Source: Paenibacillus hemerocallicola (GTDB lineage: Bacteria > Bacillota > Bacilli > Paenibacillales > NBRC-103111). From it: a stretch of 64,000 bases of DNA. The notes below the pieces were generated by a model. That model was not told the DNA's origin, did not search any database, and saw only the letters and a program-made list of their open reading frames with translations. Below, one piece after another: positions 25,371 through 32,890 of the stretch (within the stretch, counting starts at the first letter, position 1; each line of letters begins with the position of its first letter). Location of the stretch: positions 1-64,000 of the forward strand of contig NZ_VDCQ01000037.1 of the NCBI RefSeq assembly GCF_006265175.1. The letters are read 5' to 3'. Position numbers and translations under genes: made by a program.

Positions 25371-26123
25371 ATGTACAAGCATATGGAAGAGATGACTTTA
25401 AATACATGGCCGGCATTGGAAACGGTTCTGCGAAAAGGCTGGATTGTCCGATATGCCGACGGCTATACGAAAAGAGCAAATTCGGTAAGCCCGCTCTACG
25501 GAACTGGCTTATTCGACGCCGATGAAGTGGAGGAGCTAATTCGAGTTTGCGAGAGCTGCTATCGTCAGCGCGGACTGGATACCGTCTTCAAATTGACGCC
25601 CTTTGTTGTACCCGATAATTTGGACCGTCTTTTGGATGAAAAAGGTTACCGCGTCGTTGACGAATCCAGTGTCCGGCTTCTCCATTTGGATAATGTTCCG
25701 AAGCCTGCGGTGGCCGCAAAGCGGCAGGAAGCGCTTAACGACGAATGGTTGTATAATATGGCGAGATTAAATCGCCTATCCGACAAGAACATGAAGATCA
25801 CGAGACAAATGCTTGGCCGCTCCACTTTGCCGAAAGGCTTCTTCACGTTATACGAGGAAGATATTCCGGTTGCCTGCGGGTTGGGCGTCATTCAGGATGA
25901 ATACGTATGTCTGTACGATATCGTAACCGACGCCGGCTACCGAAGAAGAGGCTTCGGAGAGCAGCTGGTACTGAATATTTTGGATTGGGGAAAATCGATC
26001 GGGGCGCACTATTCCTTATTGCAAGTCGTGCAGCAAAACGAGGCGGCCGTCCATTTGTACGACAAGCTGGGTTATATAGAGATATATAAATATTGGTACA
26101 GGGCGAAGCCGAATCGGACCTGA
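25371..26123 (+). CDS. GNAT-family N-acetyltransferase
   Basis: A 250-residue acetyltransferase. The acetyl-CoA binding loop is YRRRGFGEQLV within DIVTDAGYRRRGFGEQLVLNIL (about residues 190-205), followed by LQVVQQNEAAVHLYDKLGY, the standard motif B. The N-terminal 120 residues form a less conserved half that may be a degenerate second GNAT fold. AAGGATGG precedes the chosen ATG by 9 bp. Substrate unknown. It is transcribed toward the toxin-like gene that follows 50 bp later. Confidence 0.85.
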   Translation: MYKHMEEMTLNTWPALETVLRKGWIVRYADGYTKRANSVSPLYGTGLFDADEVEELIRVCESCYRQRGLDTVFKLTPFVVPDNLDRLLDEKGYRVVDESSVRLLHLDNVPKPAVAAKRQEALNDEWLYNMARLNRLSDKNMKITRQMLGRSTLPKGFFTLYEEDIPVACGLGVIQDEYVCLYDIVTDAGYRRRGFGEQLVLNILDWGKSIGAHYSLLQVVQQNEAAVHLYDKLGYIEIYKYWYRAKPNRT

Positions 26124-26173
26124 TCACCCGGGGCGGGGCCAATCCGCCGCTCACGTATGGAAGGAGGATTGGG

Positions 26174-27232
26174 ATGACCGAGCGAAGTTCTCGTTTCGTT
26201 CCTAAGAGCCATCGGTCGGACAACGGAATCCGACGGTCCGGCCGCACCACATCTACCATGGACTTTCAATCGAAGCGGACGGATGTACAGCGGGTGTTGC
26301 AGTTGCACCGGACCGTCGGAAATCAGGCAGTCGGCCGATTATTAAATGGATCTTTGCAACGGACTCTCGACGATGCGAAGCAGTCTTCCTCCGAGCAAAG
26401 CTCGGGCAAGCCGCGTTTCTACATCATACCCGACTGCAAATCGGCCGAAGCGGCCCGAAATTTGTTGTCACGGATTGCTCTCGGCGACAGCGATGCCCTT
26501 AGACAGATTGGCCAAGAAGCTTTCGCGACTTATAAAGACAGTCTGCAGCTGATGGAATGGGGACTGGCCGGCAAAAACAACGAGTACGTCGTCATACCCG
26601 GCACGAACGGAGCTGTAAACTGGGAAGGCATAGACGACAAGTACGACCCTATTGCGCATTCCCACCCTAAGCAGGACCCGGGTGAGACTAAGCAGAATAG
26701 CTCGGAAAATACGTGGGTTAACCATTTCAAGAAAGGGAAGCCGATTTCGCAAAACATAGGAATGAAAGATTGGCATCTCTCTTATCCGACGCAATCGGAT
26801 ATCGTGATCCCTGCCGAACAGCAAGCAAGCTCACACTTGGTGTACACCTCTTGGCAGGTGATGGAGGATGAGGAAAGCGGCGGATTTTCAGTTGCTTACA
26901 ATCCGGAGTGTACTCCGGAGAAGCAGCTCGTATTCGAAATCGTGAAGCCGCACAAAACCGCTTACACGCGAACCAAGAGCATTATGAACCTCAATCAGCA
27001 TAAGTCCGCCCTTTACTTGTGCGATATTAGATTATTACGCGGGTCGAAGGAATTGTTCGTGCTGCATGACGTGAAGGCGAACGAGATGGAGCTGGGGAGC
27101 CAGCCCGTTATCGGCGAAGATTTTCCCGACTTGGGGAAAGAGGTGCCGGCCGAAGAAGCCGAGGAGAGGGAACAGATTCCGAGTACCGCCGAAACGTCCG
27201 ATACGGAGGACGATCCGTTTGAAGGCTTTTAA
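26174..27232 (+). CDS. Orphan protein with eCIS/polymorphic-toxin-type N-terminal motif
   Basis: A 352-residue protein. Near residues 36-62 it has VQRVLQLHRTVGNQAVGRLL, very close to the LQRxxGNQAVxxLL segment found at the start of proteins associated with extracellular contractile injection systems and related polymorphic toxins (usually just before DUF4157). The central part includes YVVIPGTNGAVNWEG, IAHSHPKQD and SYPTQSDIVI; HSHP plus a later TxxD faintly recalls JAMM/MPN metalloproteases. The C-terminus is acidic (EEAEEREQ, TEDDPFEGF). There is no signal peptide and no tail-tube, sheath or immunity gene nearby. AAGGAGGA precedes the ATG. Motif presence is seen; effector function is inference. 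Confidence 0.6.
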   Translation: MTERSSRFVPKSHRSDNGIRRSGRTTSTMDFQSKRTDVQRVLQLHRTVGNQAVGRLLNGSLQRTLDDAKQSSSEQSSGKPRFYIIPDCKSAEAARNLLSRIALGDSDALRQIGQEAFATYKDSLQLMEWGLAGKNNEYVVIPGTNGAVNWEGIDDKYDPIAHSHPKQDPGETKQNSSENTWVNHFKKGKPISQNIGMKDWHLSYPTQSDIVIPAEQQASSHLVYTSWQVMEDEESGGFSVAYNPECTPEKQLVFEIVKPHKTAYTRTKSIMNLNQHKSALYLCDIRLLRGSKELFVLHDVKANEMELGSQPVIGEDFPDLGKEVPAEEAEEREQIPSTAETSDTEDDPFEGF

Positions 27233-27277
27233 CATTGCGGCTTGACCGGGTCGATTAATGAAAGGCTTGGAACATCC

Positions 27278-27306
27278 TTGACTGCTATATAACTGATGAG
27301 TAATAT
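27278..27306 (+). promoter_or_regulatory. Promoter for the ArsR-family gene
   Basis: TTGACT, 17-bp spacer, TAATAT. The AT-rich CTATATAACTGATGAGTAAT across the spacer could hold an ArsR-type dyad for autoregulation. Confidence 0.5.
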
Positions 27307-27344
27307 AAAGACATAAAGGAGGATGAAATCCGATACCTAACTAT

Positions 27345-27656
27345 ATGGAAGGCGCAAACGTATTCGAAATATTGGCCGAGCCGAACCGGAGACGGATATT
27401 GGATTTGCTGCGAGCCCGTCCCCGTTCCGTCGGAGAATTGGTGGAGCAATCCTCCTTGAGCCAGCCAGGCATATCCAAGCATCTTCGCATTTTGCGGGAA
27501 GCGGGTCTTGTCGAAGTAAGTCCGGTAGCGCAAAAGCATATGTACAAGCTGTGTGCGGAGCCGTTGGCGGAGATCGCCCATTGGCTGGAGCCGTATAGAC
27601 CGTTCTGGTCGGACAAGCTTGACGCGCTTGTTCGCCATTTGGATGAGGAAGAGTAA
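27345..27656 (+). CDS. ArsR-family winged-helix regulator
   Basis: A 103-residue regulator with the ArsR pattern FEILAEPNRRRILDLLRARPRSVGELVEQSSLSQPGISKHLRILREAGLVEV, recognition helix SQPGISKHLRIL, and the wing VAQKHMYKL. The metal-site ELCVCD motif of ArsR/SmtB sensors is missing, so it belongs to the non-metal group often controlling an adjacent SRPBCC gene, which is absent here. The first ATG lies 22 bp after a perfect AAGGAGG; an in-frame ATA at 27333 has ideal spacing (10 bp), so translation may begin there with a rare start codon. Confidence 0.85.
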   Translation: MEGANVFEILAEPNRRRILDLLRARPRSVGELVEQSSLSQPGISKHLRILREAGLVEVSPVAQKHMYKLCAEPLAEIAHWLEPYRPFWSDKLDALVRHLDEEE

Positions 27657-27680
27657 AAAGAAGGGGCGCTTTCGAACACG

Positions 27681-27713
27681 GCCTGCCGTCCAGTTATCGA
27701 CGGCAGGCGTTTT
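27681..27713 (+). terminator. Terminator after the ArsR-family gene
   Basis: GCCTGCCGTC and GACGGCAGGC make a perfect 10-bp stem, loop of 8, then GTTTT. It also separates the convergent small gene on the other strand. Confidence 0.8.
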
Positions 27714-27718
27714 CCATT

Positions 27719-27937
27719 CTATTCATGCTCGGTCAACAGGGTGATGATGAAGGTTATGCGCTGCATCTGCGCGTCCAGTCCGGTGTTTCTCTGCGCTCTC
27801 GCTTGTGCTTCGATCAGATCGAAATATTTAAAATAAATTTCCGCCTCGTCCAATTTATCCGTCTTGTACGGCGCTTCTTCGATAAAGTAGCTGCCGTCCG
27901 AAAGCTTCAGGACATGACCGTTTCTTTGTTTGGACAT
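27719..27937 (-). CDS. Small hypothetical protein
   Basis: A 72-residue protein: MSKQRNGHVLKLSDGSYFIEEAPYK, then a predicted long helix (LDEAEIYFKYFDLIEAQARAQRN) and a final hydrophobic ITFIITLL segment. GAGGTGAG lies 4 bp before the ATG on the minus strand. No family is recognised. It is a single gene convergent with the ArsR-family gene. Confidence 0.6.
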   Translation of the reverse strand: MSKQRNGHVLKLSDGSYFIEEAPYKTDKLDEAEIYFKYFDLIEAQARAQRNTGLDAQMQRITFIITLLTEHE

Positions 27938-28263
27938 ACTCTCACCTCAACCTTACTATACCTTATTTTTTGTCGTCGGACGATCGGACCGTGTTGCGGG
28001 CGGCGCTCCGTTTCGTCTTGGAACAGTCGGAACGCTCTGTCTTCGTATGGGAGGGCGTAAGTTCCATAGCGGTCTTTCGGCATGCGACGGATGGATCGAC
28101 AAACATGACAAAGATAACGGGTGGTTGAGCCGGTAGAAATCGAGATGGAGATTTACATACCGGTATAAAGAAGCCGGAGTTTAAATGTTCACCGGTAACT
28201 GGACAAAATGATGCCGGTTACTCCGAGCACACTTTGTCCGGCTGCGCCTACGGGGCTTCCGCC

Positions 28264-29424
28264 CTATTCCTCGATCGAGGCGATGACTGCATTGTTGAAC
28301 AAATTCATACAAGGGAACCAAACGCCGTGTCCGTCATTCCGCTTGCCTTCAATCGAGAAAATGATTTGCACGGTCTCGTAATGCGGATCGACGGTAATGT
28401 TGACGCCCCCGGCACCGCCGCAAACGATCGCCTGCGGCGAGAACAAATCCCCGCTATCCCGTTTCGTATGATTGACCGGCCAGCAATAGCCGTAGGACGC
28501 CTCCCGGAAAAATTGGTCGCCATAGGTGGAAGAAACGTTCGGCGCCTGATCGCGGATCATCTCCGCAACCGATGCAGGGCTCAAAATCCGTTCGTCCCCG
28601 TACCTGCCTCTGTTTAGAAACAGTTGTCCGAACCGGGCGATATCGATAGCGGTCGAGTAAGCGCCTCCCGCTGCGGACGGCCATGACATCGCTTCCGGCG
28701 AATGGAACCATTGACCTCCCGGCAAATCTTGCGCTCTTCGGATGACTTTTCCGTAACGGGCTTCCGGTACGACAAAATAGGTATCGTTCATACCAAGCGG
28801 AATGAATATGTGCTCCCGGCAAAACTGCTCCAACGTTTGGCCGCTTACTCTCCTTACGATTTCCCCCAGAAGCTCGATCCCGTAACCGCAATAGGACAAT
28901 TCCGTGCCGGGAGGCTTCCATAACGGAGTATCGTAGCCGAGAAACAGCTTCTCGTGCAGACCGGGATGCTGATTAGCATCCGGGGGCGGGATTTGAACAA
29001 GCCCTTCTTTTCTTTTGCTATGATCGTTGACATCCGCGTTCCGCAAGCCGGACGTGTGCGTCATGAGATGATGGACCTTTACGTGATGCTTGCCTTCGCC
29101 GACGAACTCGGGAATATAATACGAGACCGGAAAGCTTAAGCATAATAGCCCTTGTTCGACCAAAATCATCGCGGCTGTCGCCGTGATCGGTTTCGTGATC
29201 GAGGCCAGGGGAAACAACGTATCGGTTGCAAGAGGGGAAGCGTCCGATTCCGGAGATACTTTTCCGTATGCGCGATGGCTTACAATGATGCCTTTTCGGG
29301 CGACGACGATCCCGAACGCCTGCGACACGTTTCGTTCGGCCCAGCCTTCCACCAACCGTTCCATCCTGTTAATCTTTGGCGAAGACATTCCAGCCTCTTC
29401 CGGCGAACCTTGTCTAAGTTTCAT
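28264..29424 (-). CDS. Beta-lactamase-family serine hydrolase
   Basis: A 386-residue class C beta-lactamase-like hydrolase. The catalytic SITKP occurs within LFPLASITKPITATAAMILVEQGLL, with the Tyr motif LSYCGYGIELLGEIV (Y-C-G in place of YxN) and VHHLMTHTSGL between. The C-terminal domain holds CGGAGGVNITVDP near the usual HxG/KTG position. The ATG is preceded by AAAGGAG at 8 bp; in-frame codons further upstream are not supported. No signal peptide is visible. On its 5' side is a promoter and a terminator-ended leader on the same strand, so expression may be attenuated. Confidence 0.82.
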   Translation of the reverse strand: MKLRQGSPEEAGMSSPKINRMERLVEGWAERNVSQAFGIVVARKGIIVSHRAYGKVSPESDASPLATDTLFPLASITKPITATAAMILVEQGLLCLSFPVSYYIPEFVGEGKHHVKVHHLMTHTSGLRNADVNDHSKRKEGLVQIPPPDANQHPGLHEKLFLGYDTPLWKPPGTELSYCGYGIELLGEIVRRVSGQTLEQFCREHIFIPLGMNDTYFVVPEARYGKVIRRAQDLPGGQWFHSPEAMSWPSAAGGAYSTAIDIARFGQLFLNRGRYGDERILSPASVAEMIRDQAPNVSSTYGDQFFREASYGYCWPVNHTKRDSGDLFSPQAIVCGGAGGVNITVDPHYETVQIIFSIEGKRNDGHGVWFPCMNLFNNAVIASIEE

Positions 29425-29497
29425 ACGACAGCTCCTTTTCGGGTAGTAATTCATGGTACCACAACCATGCCGGAAGTCCATGTAAGAAATGACTACT

Positions 29498-29520
29498 AAT
29501 AAAAAAAACGTCTATCGACG
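29498..29520 (-). terminator. Minus-strand intrinsic terminator upstream of the serine hydrolase gene
   Basis: Read on the minus strand, ACGTC-GATA-GACGT is followed by eight T residues. It lies about 73 bp before the serine hydrolase start codon and about 190 bp after the minus-strand promoter. Confidence 0.7.
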
Positions 29521-29700
29521 TATTTCAAAGATGAGCGACCGCCTCGTTCCCCCCAAAAAGTGACGCTATTCTTCGAAGGTTGCACCGGGTACTTTTCGGG
29601 GACCCCGAATACCGGAAGTTTTTCTTATAAAGAAAGTCTCTTTCGCTTTAGTGCTTTAGCGAAGTAAAATTTTCTTCTTTATTGTTCAAAAAAGCCGTCC
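29498..29700 (-). ncRNA. Candidate small RNA or attenuator leader
   Basis: A transcript starting near 29700 from the minus promoter and ending at the T-run terminator would be about 200 nt with no sizeable open frame. It contains a TTCGCT/AGCGAA hairpin (29642-29663) and a strong dyad in which TTCGGG-GTC-CCCGAA is flanked by CCGGTA and TACCCGG (29585-29614). No known riboswitch class is recognised. It could be a free small RNA or a leader controlling the serine hydrolase by attenuation. Confidence 0.45.
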
Positions 29701-29706
29701 GAAACG

Positions 29707-29735
29707 CCTATATCGCCCGGTACGGAAGCAGTCAA
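29707..29735 (-). promoter_or_regulatory. Minus-strand promoter of the leader/serine hydrolase unit
   Basis: On the minus strand: TTGACT, exactly 17 bp, TATAGG. Its -35 lies 11 bp from the -35 of the divergent riboswitch promoter. Confidence 0.6.
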
Positions 29736-29746
29736 GAAATTTGGGC

Positions 29747-29776
29747 TTTACATACTGTGCCGTCTCGAGTTATAAT
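29747..29776 (+). promoter_or_regulatory. Promoter of the c-di-AMP riboswitch transcript
   Basis: TTTACA, 18-bp spacer, perfect TATAAT, starting transcription about 15-20 nt before the riboswitch core. Confidence 0.75.
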
Positions 29777-29798
29777 TAAATTCAATCGAATAACCAAC

Positions 29799-29948
29799 GT
29801 TAATCGCTGAGTTTTCTTTTGAGAAAAGCGGGGGAACCAAGTAATATGGGGTGAATCGGTAGGCAATCCGCAGATTGCATATCGTAGGGCGTTTTCTCAC
29901 CGCCCGAATCCGTCAGCTAACCTCGTAAGCGAATGTGGGGAGGATAGC
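29799..29948 (+). promoter_or_regulatory. c-di-AMP riboswitch (ydaO/yuaA type)
   Basis: The conserved sequence blocks of the ydaO class appear in order: AATCGCTGAG, CGGGGGAACCAA, ATATGGGGTGAATCGG, GTAGGGCG with CGCCCGAATCCGTCAGC, TAACCTCGTAAGCG and TGTGGGGAGGAT. The aptamer senses cyclic di-AMP and in known cases turns genes off through a terminator. Typical targets are cell-wall hydrolases and potassium or osmolyte transport; here the next gene encodes only a 55-residue protein. Confidence 0.93.
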
Positions 29949-29959
29949 TTTGTTTACTT

Positions 29960-29990
29960 ACACAAGGTCTAGCCTTGTGTTATTTGTGTT
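29960..29990 (+). terminator. Likely expression-platform terminator of the riboswitch
   Basis: ACACAAGG-TCTAG-CCTTGTGT is a perfect 8-bp stem followed by the T-rich TATTTGTGTT, 12 nt after the aptamer and before the small gene. This arrangement fits ligand-induced termination, though the T tract is imperfect. Confidence 0.55.
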
Positions 29991-30051
29991 CTTACAAAGC
30001 AAATAACCCTATCCATCTCTGCAGGCGTTAATCTGAGAGGAGGATGTACAA

Positions 30052-30219
30052 ATGGCTCCAAAGGAAAAATTGTTTCGTTTATTCGACCAGTTGAACGAAA
30101 AGGATCAGAAAAAAGCTTTCGAGTTCATGCAATCCTTGGCTCACCGCAATGGCGCGGGCAGGAAAAGGGAAGAGGTTTCCAAGCTCTACGGCAAAGATTA
30201 TTTCGTGGTATCCGACTAA
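30052..30219 (+). CDS. 55-residue protein under the c-di-AMP riboswitch
   Basis: A short frame with excellent initiation signals (AGAGGAGG then ATG at 8 bp) and its own terminator. The product begins MAPKEKLFRLFDQLNEKDQKK, continues AFEFMQSLAHRNGAGRKREEVSK and ends LYGKDYFVVSD. The first half is an amphipathic helix of the LFDQLNEKDQKKAFEFMQSL kind, seen in small antitoxin-like or DNA-binding proteins, but no family can be named with confidence. Its only clear neighbour relation is the riboswitch, so it is probably a c-di-AMP-responsive regulator or modulator of potassium, osmotic or cell-wall functions; this is inference. Confidence 0.75.
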   Translation: MAPKEKLFRLFDQLNEKDQKKAFEFMQSLAHRNGAGRKREEVSKLYGKDYFVVSD

Positions 30220-30268
30220 TGTTTTTTCAAACAGAGACGATCTCTCAGAAGCTGCGACAGCATACTTG

Positions 30269-30294
30269 ATCCGCCGATTGGGGCGGATTTTTTT
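30269..30294 (+). terminator. Terminator after the 55-residue gene
   Basis: ATCCGCC and GGCGGAT form a perfect stem with a 6-base loop, then a run of seven T residues. Confidence 0.88.
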
Positions 30295-30356
30295 GTTGTT
30301 GCTTAAAATTACGCGCAACGGAACCCTTCCGATGAAGGAAGGAGCGTCTATATTTC

Positions 30357-30389
30357 AAGCGGAAGGATAACCGCTTCATATGATATAAT
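30357..30389 (+). promoter_or_regulatory. Extended -10 promoter and dyad before ypsA
   Basis: TGA-TATAAT (extended -10, TATAAT at 30384-30389) lies about 40 bp before ypsA. An inverted repeat AAGCGG-8-CCGCTT occupies the -35 region, where no good -35 hexamer is seen. Confidence 0.5.
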
Positions 30390-30429
30390 GGATACTCCAT
30401 AGAAACGTAGAACCGGGAGCTGGCGGCGG

Positions 30430-30987
30430 ATGAAAAACATTTTGGTTACGGGCTACCGCGCCCATGAACTGCAAATTTTCGACGAGAAGCATAAGGGGAT
30501 CTCTTATATCAAGAAGGCGATTGCCGGCAGGCTGATTCCTTTGATCGAAGACGGCTTGGAATGGGTCATAACGCCCGGACAGTACGGAGTCGATTTATGG
30601 GCATGCGACGTCGTCATCGGCCTGAAAAAACAGTTTCCCCACTTGAAGCTGTCCATCATTACGGCATATAAAAACCCGGAAGAAAAGTGGAAGGACGAGA
30701 AAAAGAACTTTTATCATGAAATATTGCGGGGCGTCGATTATTACGGCTCGGTGAGCAACCAGGAGTATAGCGGCGTGTGGCAGCTGACGGCAAGAGACGA
30801 TTTGCTGCTGCGCAAAACGGATGGGATTCTTCTGCTGTACGACGAGGATGCGGCTGAAGGCAGCCCCCGGTTTTATAAAGAAAAGGCGTTGAAGAAGCAG
30901 TCCAAGGACGGATATCGGGTCATTGGCATAAGCTCGGAGGATATCCAGAGCATCGCCAACGATGAAATGTACGAATCGTTCGAGTAA
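30430..30987 (+). CDS. ypsA: YpsA-family SLOG-domain protein (DUF1273)
   Basis: A 185-residue protein matching YpsA closely in length and motifs: MKNILVTGYRAHELQIF at the N-terminus, WVITPGQYGVDLWACDVVIGLK (nucleotide-binding SLOG core), and DGILLLYDEDAAEGSPRFYKEKA. SLOG proteins bind nucleotide-derived ligands; in B. subtilis and Staphylococcus YpsA influences cell division. It stands at the head of a unit with a TraX gene 23 bp downstream. In many Bacilli ypsA is next to gpsB; gpsB is not seen here. Confidence 0.9.
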   Translation: MKNILVTGYRAHELQIFDEKHKGISYIKKAIAGRLIPLIEDGLEWVITPGQYGVDLWACDVVIGLKKQFPHLKLSIITAYKNPEEKWKDEKKNFYHEILRGVDYYGSVSNQEYSGVWQLTARDDLLLRKTDGILLLYDEDAAEGSPRFYKEKALKKQSKDGYRVIGISSEDIQSIANDEMYESFE

Positions 30988-31010
30988 CGTCCACGAGAGG
31001 AGGAGAACGC

Positions 31011-31652
31011 ATGTACATCGTCGCAATGCTGACCATGCTTATCGATCATATGGGAATCGTTTTCTTTCCCGGGCAGGACGGCTGGCGAATCGTCGGCAGA
31101 ATCGCGATGCCGATCTATGCGTATTGTCTTGTACAAGGCTTCCGATATACGCACAGCAAAACGAATTATTTGCGGCGGCTTGTGTTGCTCGGCCTTATAT
31201 CGGAGATCCCGTATGTAATCGCCTTGCAAATCGTAAACATCAACGTCATCGGGACGTTCGTCATCGCTCTGCTCGTCTTGATCGGATTGGACCGGAATCG
31301 CGGCAAGATCGCGTCAACCGTCCTCGTGGTTGCAGGCTGCGTAGTGCTTGAGACGCTTCCATTCGATTATGGAGCTTATGCGCTGCTGCTCGTACTCGTC
31401 TATAAATATTTGGACAGCCGGTATTGGGTGGCCGCGCATTTGCTGCTCAATCTAGCCTTCTTGATGGTTACGGGCGGCGTCCTACAGATGTATAGCATCA
31501 TCTCGACCCTTTTCTTGGTATACCGTCCTTCCCTGTACGAATGGCTGGACAAGGTCGAAATGAAGAGATGGGTATGGAGAAGCTTCTATCCTGCCCATCT
31601 TATCGTATTGGCCGTGATTCAACTGCTGTTCTTTGTGAACGGATCCGATTGA
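31011..31652 (+). CDS. TraX-family membrane protein
   Basis: A 213-residue polytopic protein with about seven hydrophobic segments. MLTMLIDHMGIVFFP, WRIVGRIAMPIYAYCLVQGFRYT and LRRLVLLGLISEIPYVIAL match TraX, named for F-pilin N-acetylation but common in Firmicutes that have no conjugation system. The DH and RIAMPIYA motifs are the conserved family core, shared with acyltransferase-like membrane enzymes. GAGAGGAGGAG precedes the ATG. Its substrate in this organism is unknown. Confidence 0.85.
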   Translation: MYIVAMLTMLIDHMGIVFFPGQDGWRIVGRIAMPIYAYCLVQGFRYTHSKTNYLRRLVLLGLISEIPYVIALQIVNINVIGTFVIALLVLIGLDRNRGKIASTVLVVAGCVVLETLPFDYGAYALLLVLVYKYLDSRYWVAAHLLLNLAFLMVTGGVLQMYSIISTLFLVYRPSLYEWLDKVEMKRWVWRSFYPAHLIVLAVIQLLFFVNGSD

Positions 31653-31690
31653 TTGAGGGCGAACCGATACGAGACGATAGTTTTCCCAGA

Positions 31691-31716
31691 CAACCGATAC
31701 GAATCGGTTGTTTTTT
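31691..31716 (+). terminator. Terminator after the TraX gene
   Basis: CAACCGAT-ACGA-ATCGGTTG is a perfect 8-bp stem followed by six T residues. Confidence 0.88.
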
Positions 31717-31873
31717 GTCGTTTCCGACGGCGGCAACGTTTCGGATTGTCCGGTGCTTGTGAGCGGCTTCTGCACAATTTTTGCGCGATTTTGGTTCAAT
31801 ACTTGCGCTCCTCGGGTCCTTATACTTGGGAATAGGCAAAGCCAATATCAAAAGCTCCGAGGGGTGTAGTCCA

Positions 31874-32857
31874 ATGAGTAAAGTACGCATCGGCGTGATC
31901 GGTACGGGGAATATCGCCCATACCCATTTGAACAGATTGAAGCAGGCGCAGGACGTGCATATCGTCGCGCTGTCCGATCCGAGCGAAGCGAGCCGGCAGG
32001 CGCTGCGGCAAAGATTCGGACTGGACGAGGCGGCCGAATACGCGGATCATTCGGAGATGCTGAAGCTCGGCACTATCGATGCGGTCATCATTTGCTCGCC
32101 GCATACGCTTCATTATCGACATGCGTCGGATGCGCTGTCGGCAGGCAAGCATGTACTGGTGGAGAAGCCGCTAACCTGCACGTCCGACGACGCCAAGCTG
32201 CTGATCGCTCAGGCAGAGAAGGCCGGCAAAGTGCTGCAGGTTTCGTTCCAGCGGCATTTTCTGCCGCACTTCATGTATATTCGCGATGCGATCGCCGAAG
32301 GGACGATCGGCAAGCTCACTTCCGTCACCGCCACGCTGTATCAGGATTGGAAGGATGCGCAGAAAGGAACTTGGCGGCAAAATCCGCAGCTGTCGGGAGG
32401 CGGCATGCTGATGGACTCGGGCAGCCATATTATTGACGTTCTGCTGTGGACGACGGGACTGACCCCGGAATCGGTAACGACACAATTGCATTGTCACGAA
32501 TCTCCCGTGGAGATCGATACGTTTACGACGATCCGTTTTGCCGAAGGGCAAGTCGGCAGCTTGAACATCGCGGGCAAAGCCCCATCGAAGCTATTGTTCG
32601 AGACGTACGCTTTTCTCGGTGAAAATGGCGGCATTTTTTACGACAACGGCAAAATCGTGCTGCGTCTGAACGGTGAAGCGCCGATAGAACCGGAATTGCC
32701 TACAGCCGTTACCGATCCTGATAGAAGCTTCATCGCCGCTATTCGGGGCGAGAGCGAAGTATCCGTTCCCGGAGACTATGCATTGAAAGTATTGCAGCTG
32801 ACCGAAGCGATCTATGATGCGGCCGATTATTCCCCCTTGACATATGCGAATGCATAG
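31874..32857 (+). CDS. Gfo/Idh/MocA-family oxidoreductase
   Basis: A 327-residue NAD(P)-dependent sugar or inositol dehydrogenase-like protein. The Rossmann motif is IGVIGTGNIAHTHL. The EKP motif (VLVEKPLTCTSDDA) supplies the conserved Lys near residue 97, and GGGMLMDSGSHIIDVLLW supplies the catalytic His region. GAGGGGTG precedes the ATG. It is followed 33 bp later by a sugar phosphate isomerase/epimerase-like gene, a common pairing for interconversion of keto-sugars or inositol derivatives. The substrate is not identifiable. Confidence 0.9.
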   Translation: MSKVRIGVIGTGNIAHTHLNRLKQAQDVHIVALSDPSEASRQALRQRFGLDEAAEYADHSEMLKLGTIDAVIICSPHTLHYRHASDALSAGKHVLVEKPLTCTSDDAKLLIAQAEKAGKVLQVSFQRHFLPHFMYIRDAIAEGTIGKLTSVTATLYQDWKDAQKGTWRQNPQLSGGGMLMDSGSHIIDVLLWTTGLTPESVTTQLHCHESPVEIDTFTTIRFAEGQVGSLNIAGKAPSKLLFETYAFLGENGGIFYDNGKIVLRLNGEAPIEPELPTAVTDPDRSFIAAIRGESEVSVPGDYALKVLQLTEAIYDAADYSPLTYANA

Positions 32858-32890
32858 ACAAAACGGTTTCGAGAAGGAGCAAATTCCATC

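Noticed and set aside
21586-29424. Two beta-lactamase-family genes considered as antibiotic resistance determinants
   Set aside because: Both lack signal peptides and resemble esterase/peptidase-like class C relatives; resistance cannot be supported.
29425-29700. Leader before the serine hydrolase considered as a T-box, SAM or other known riboswitch
   Set aside because: None of the signature blocks (for example the T-box GGTGG motif) is present; only generic hairpins and a terminator are visible.
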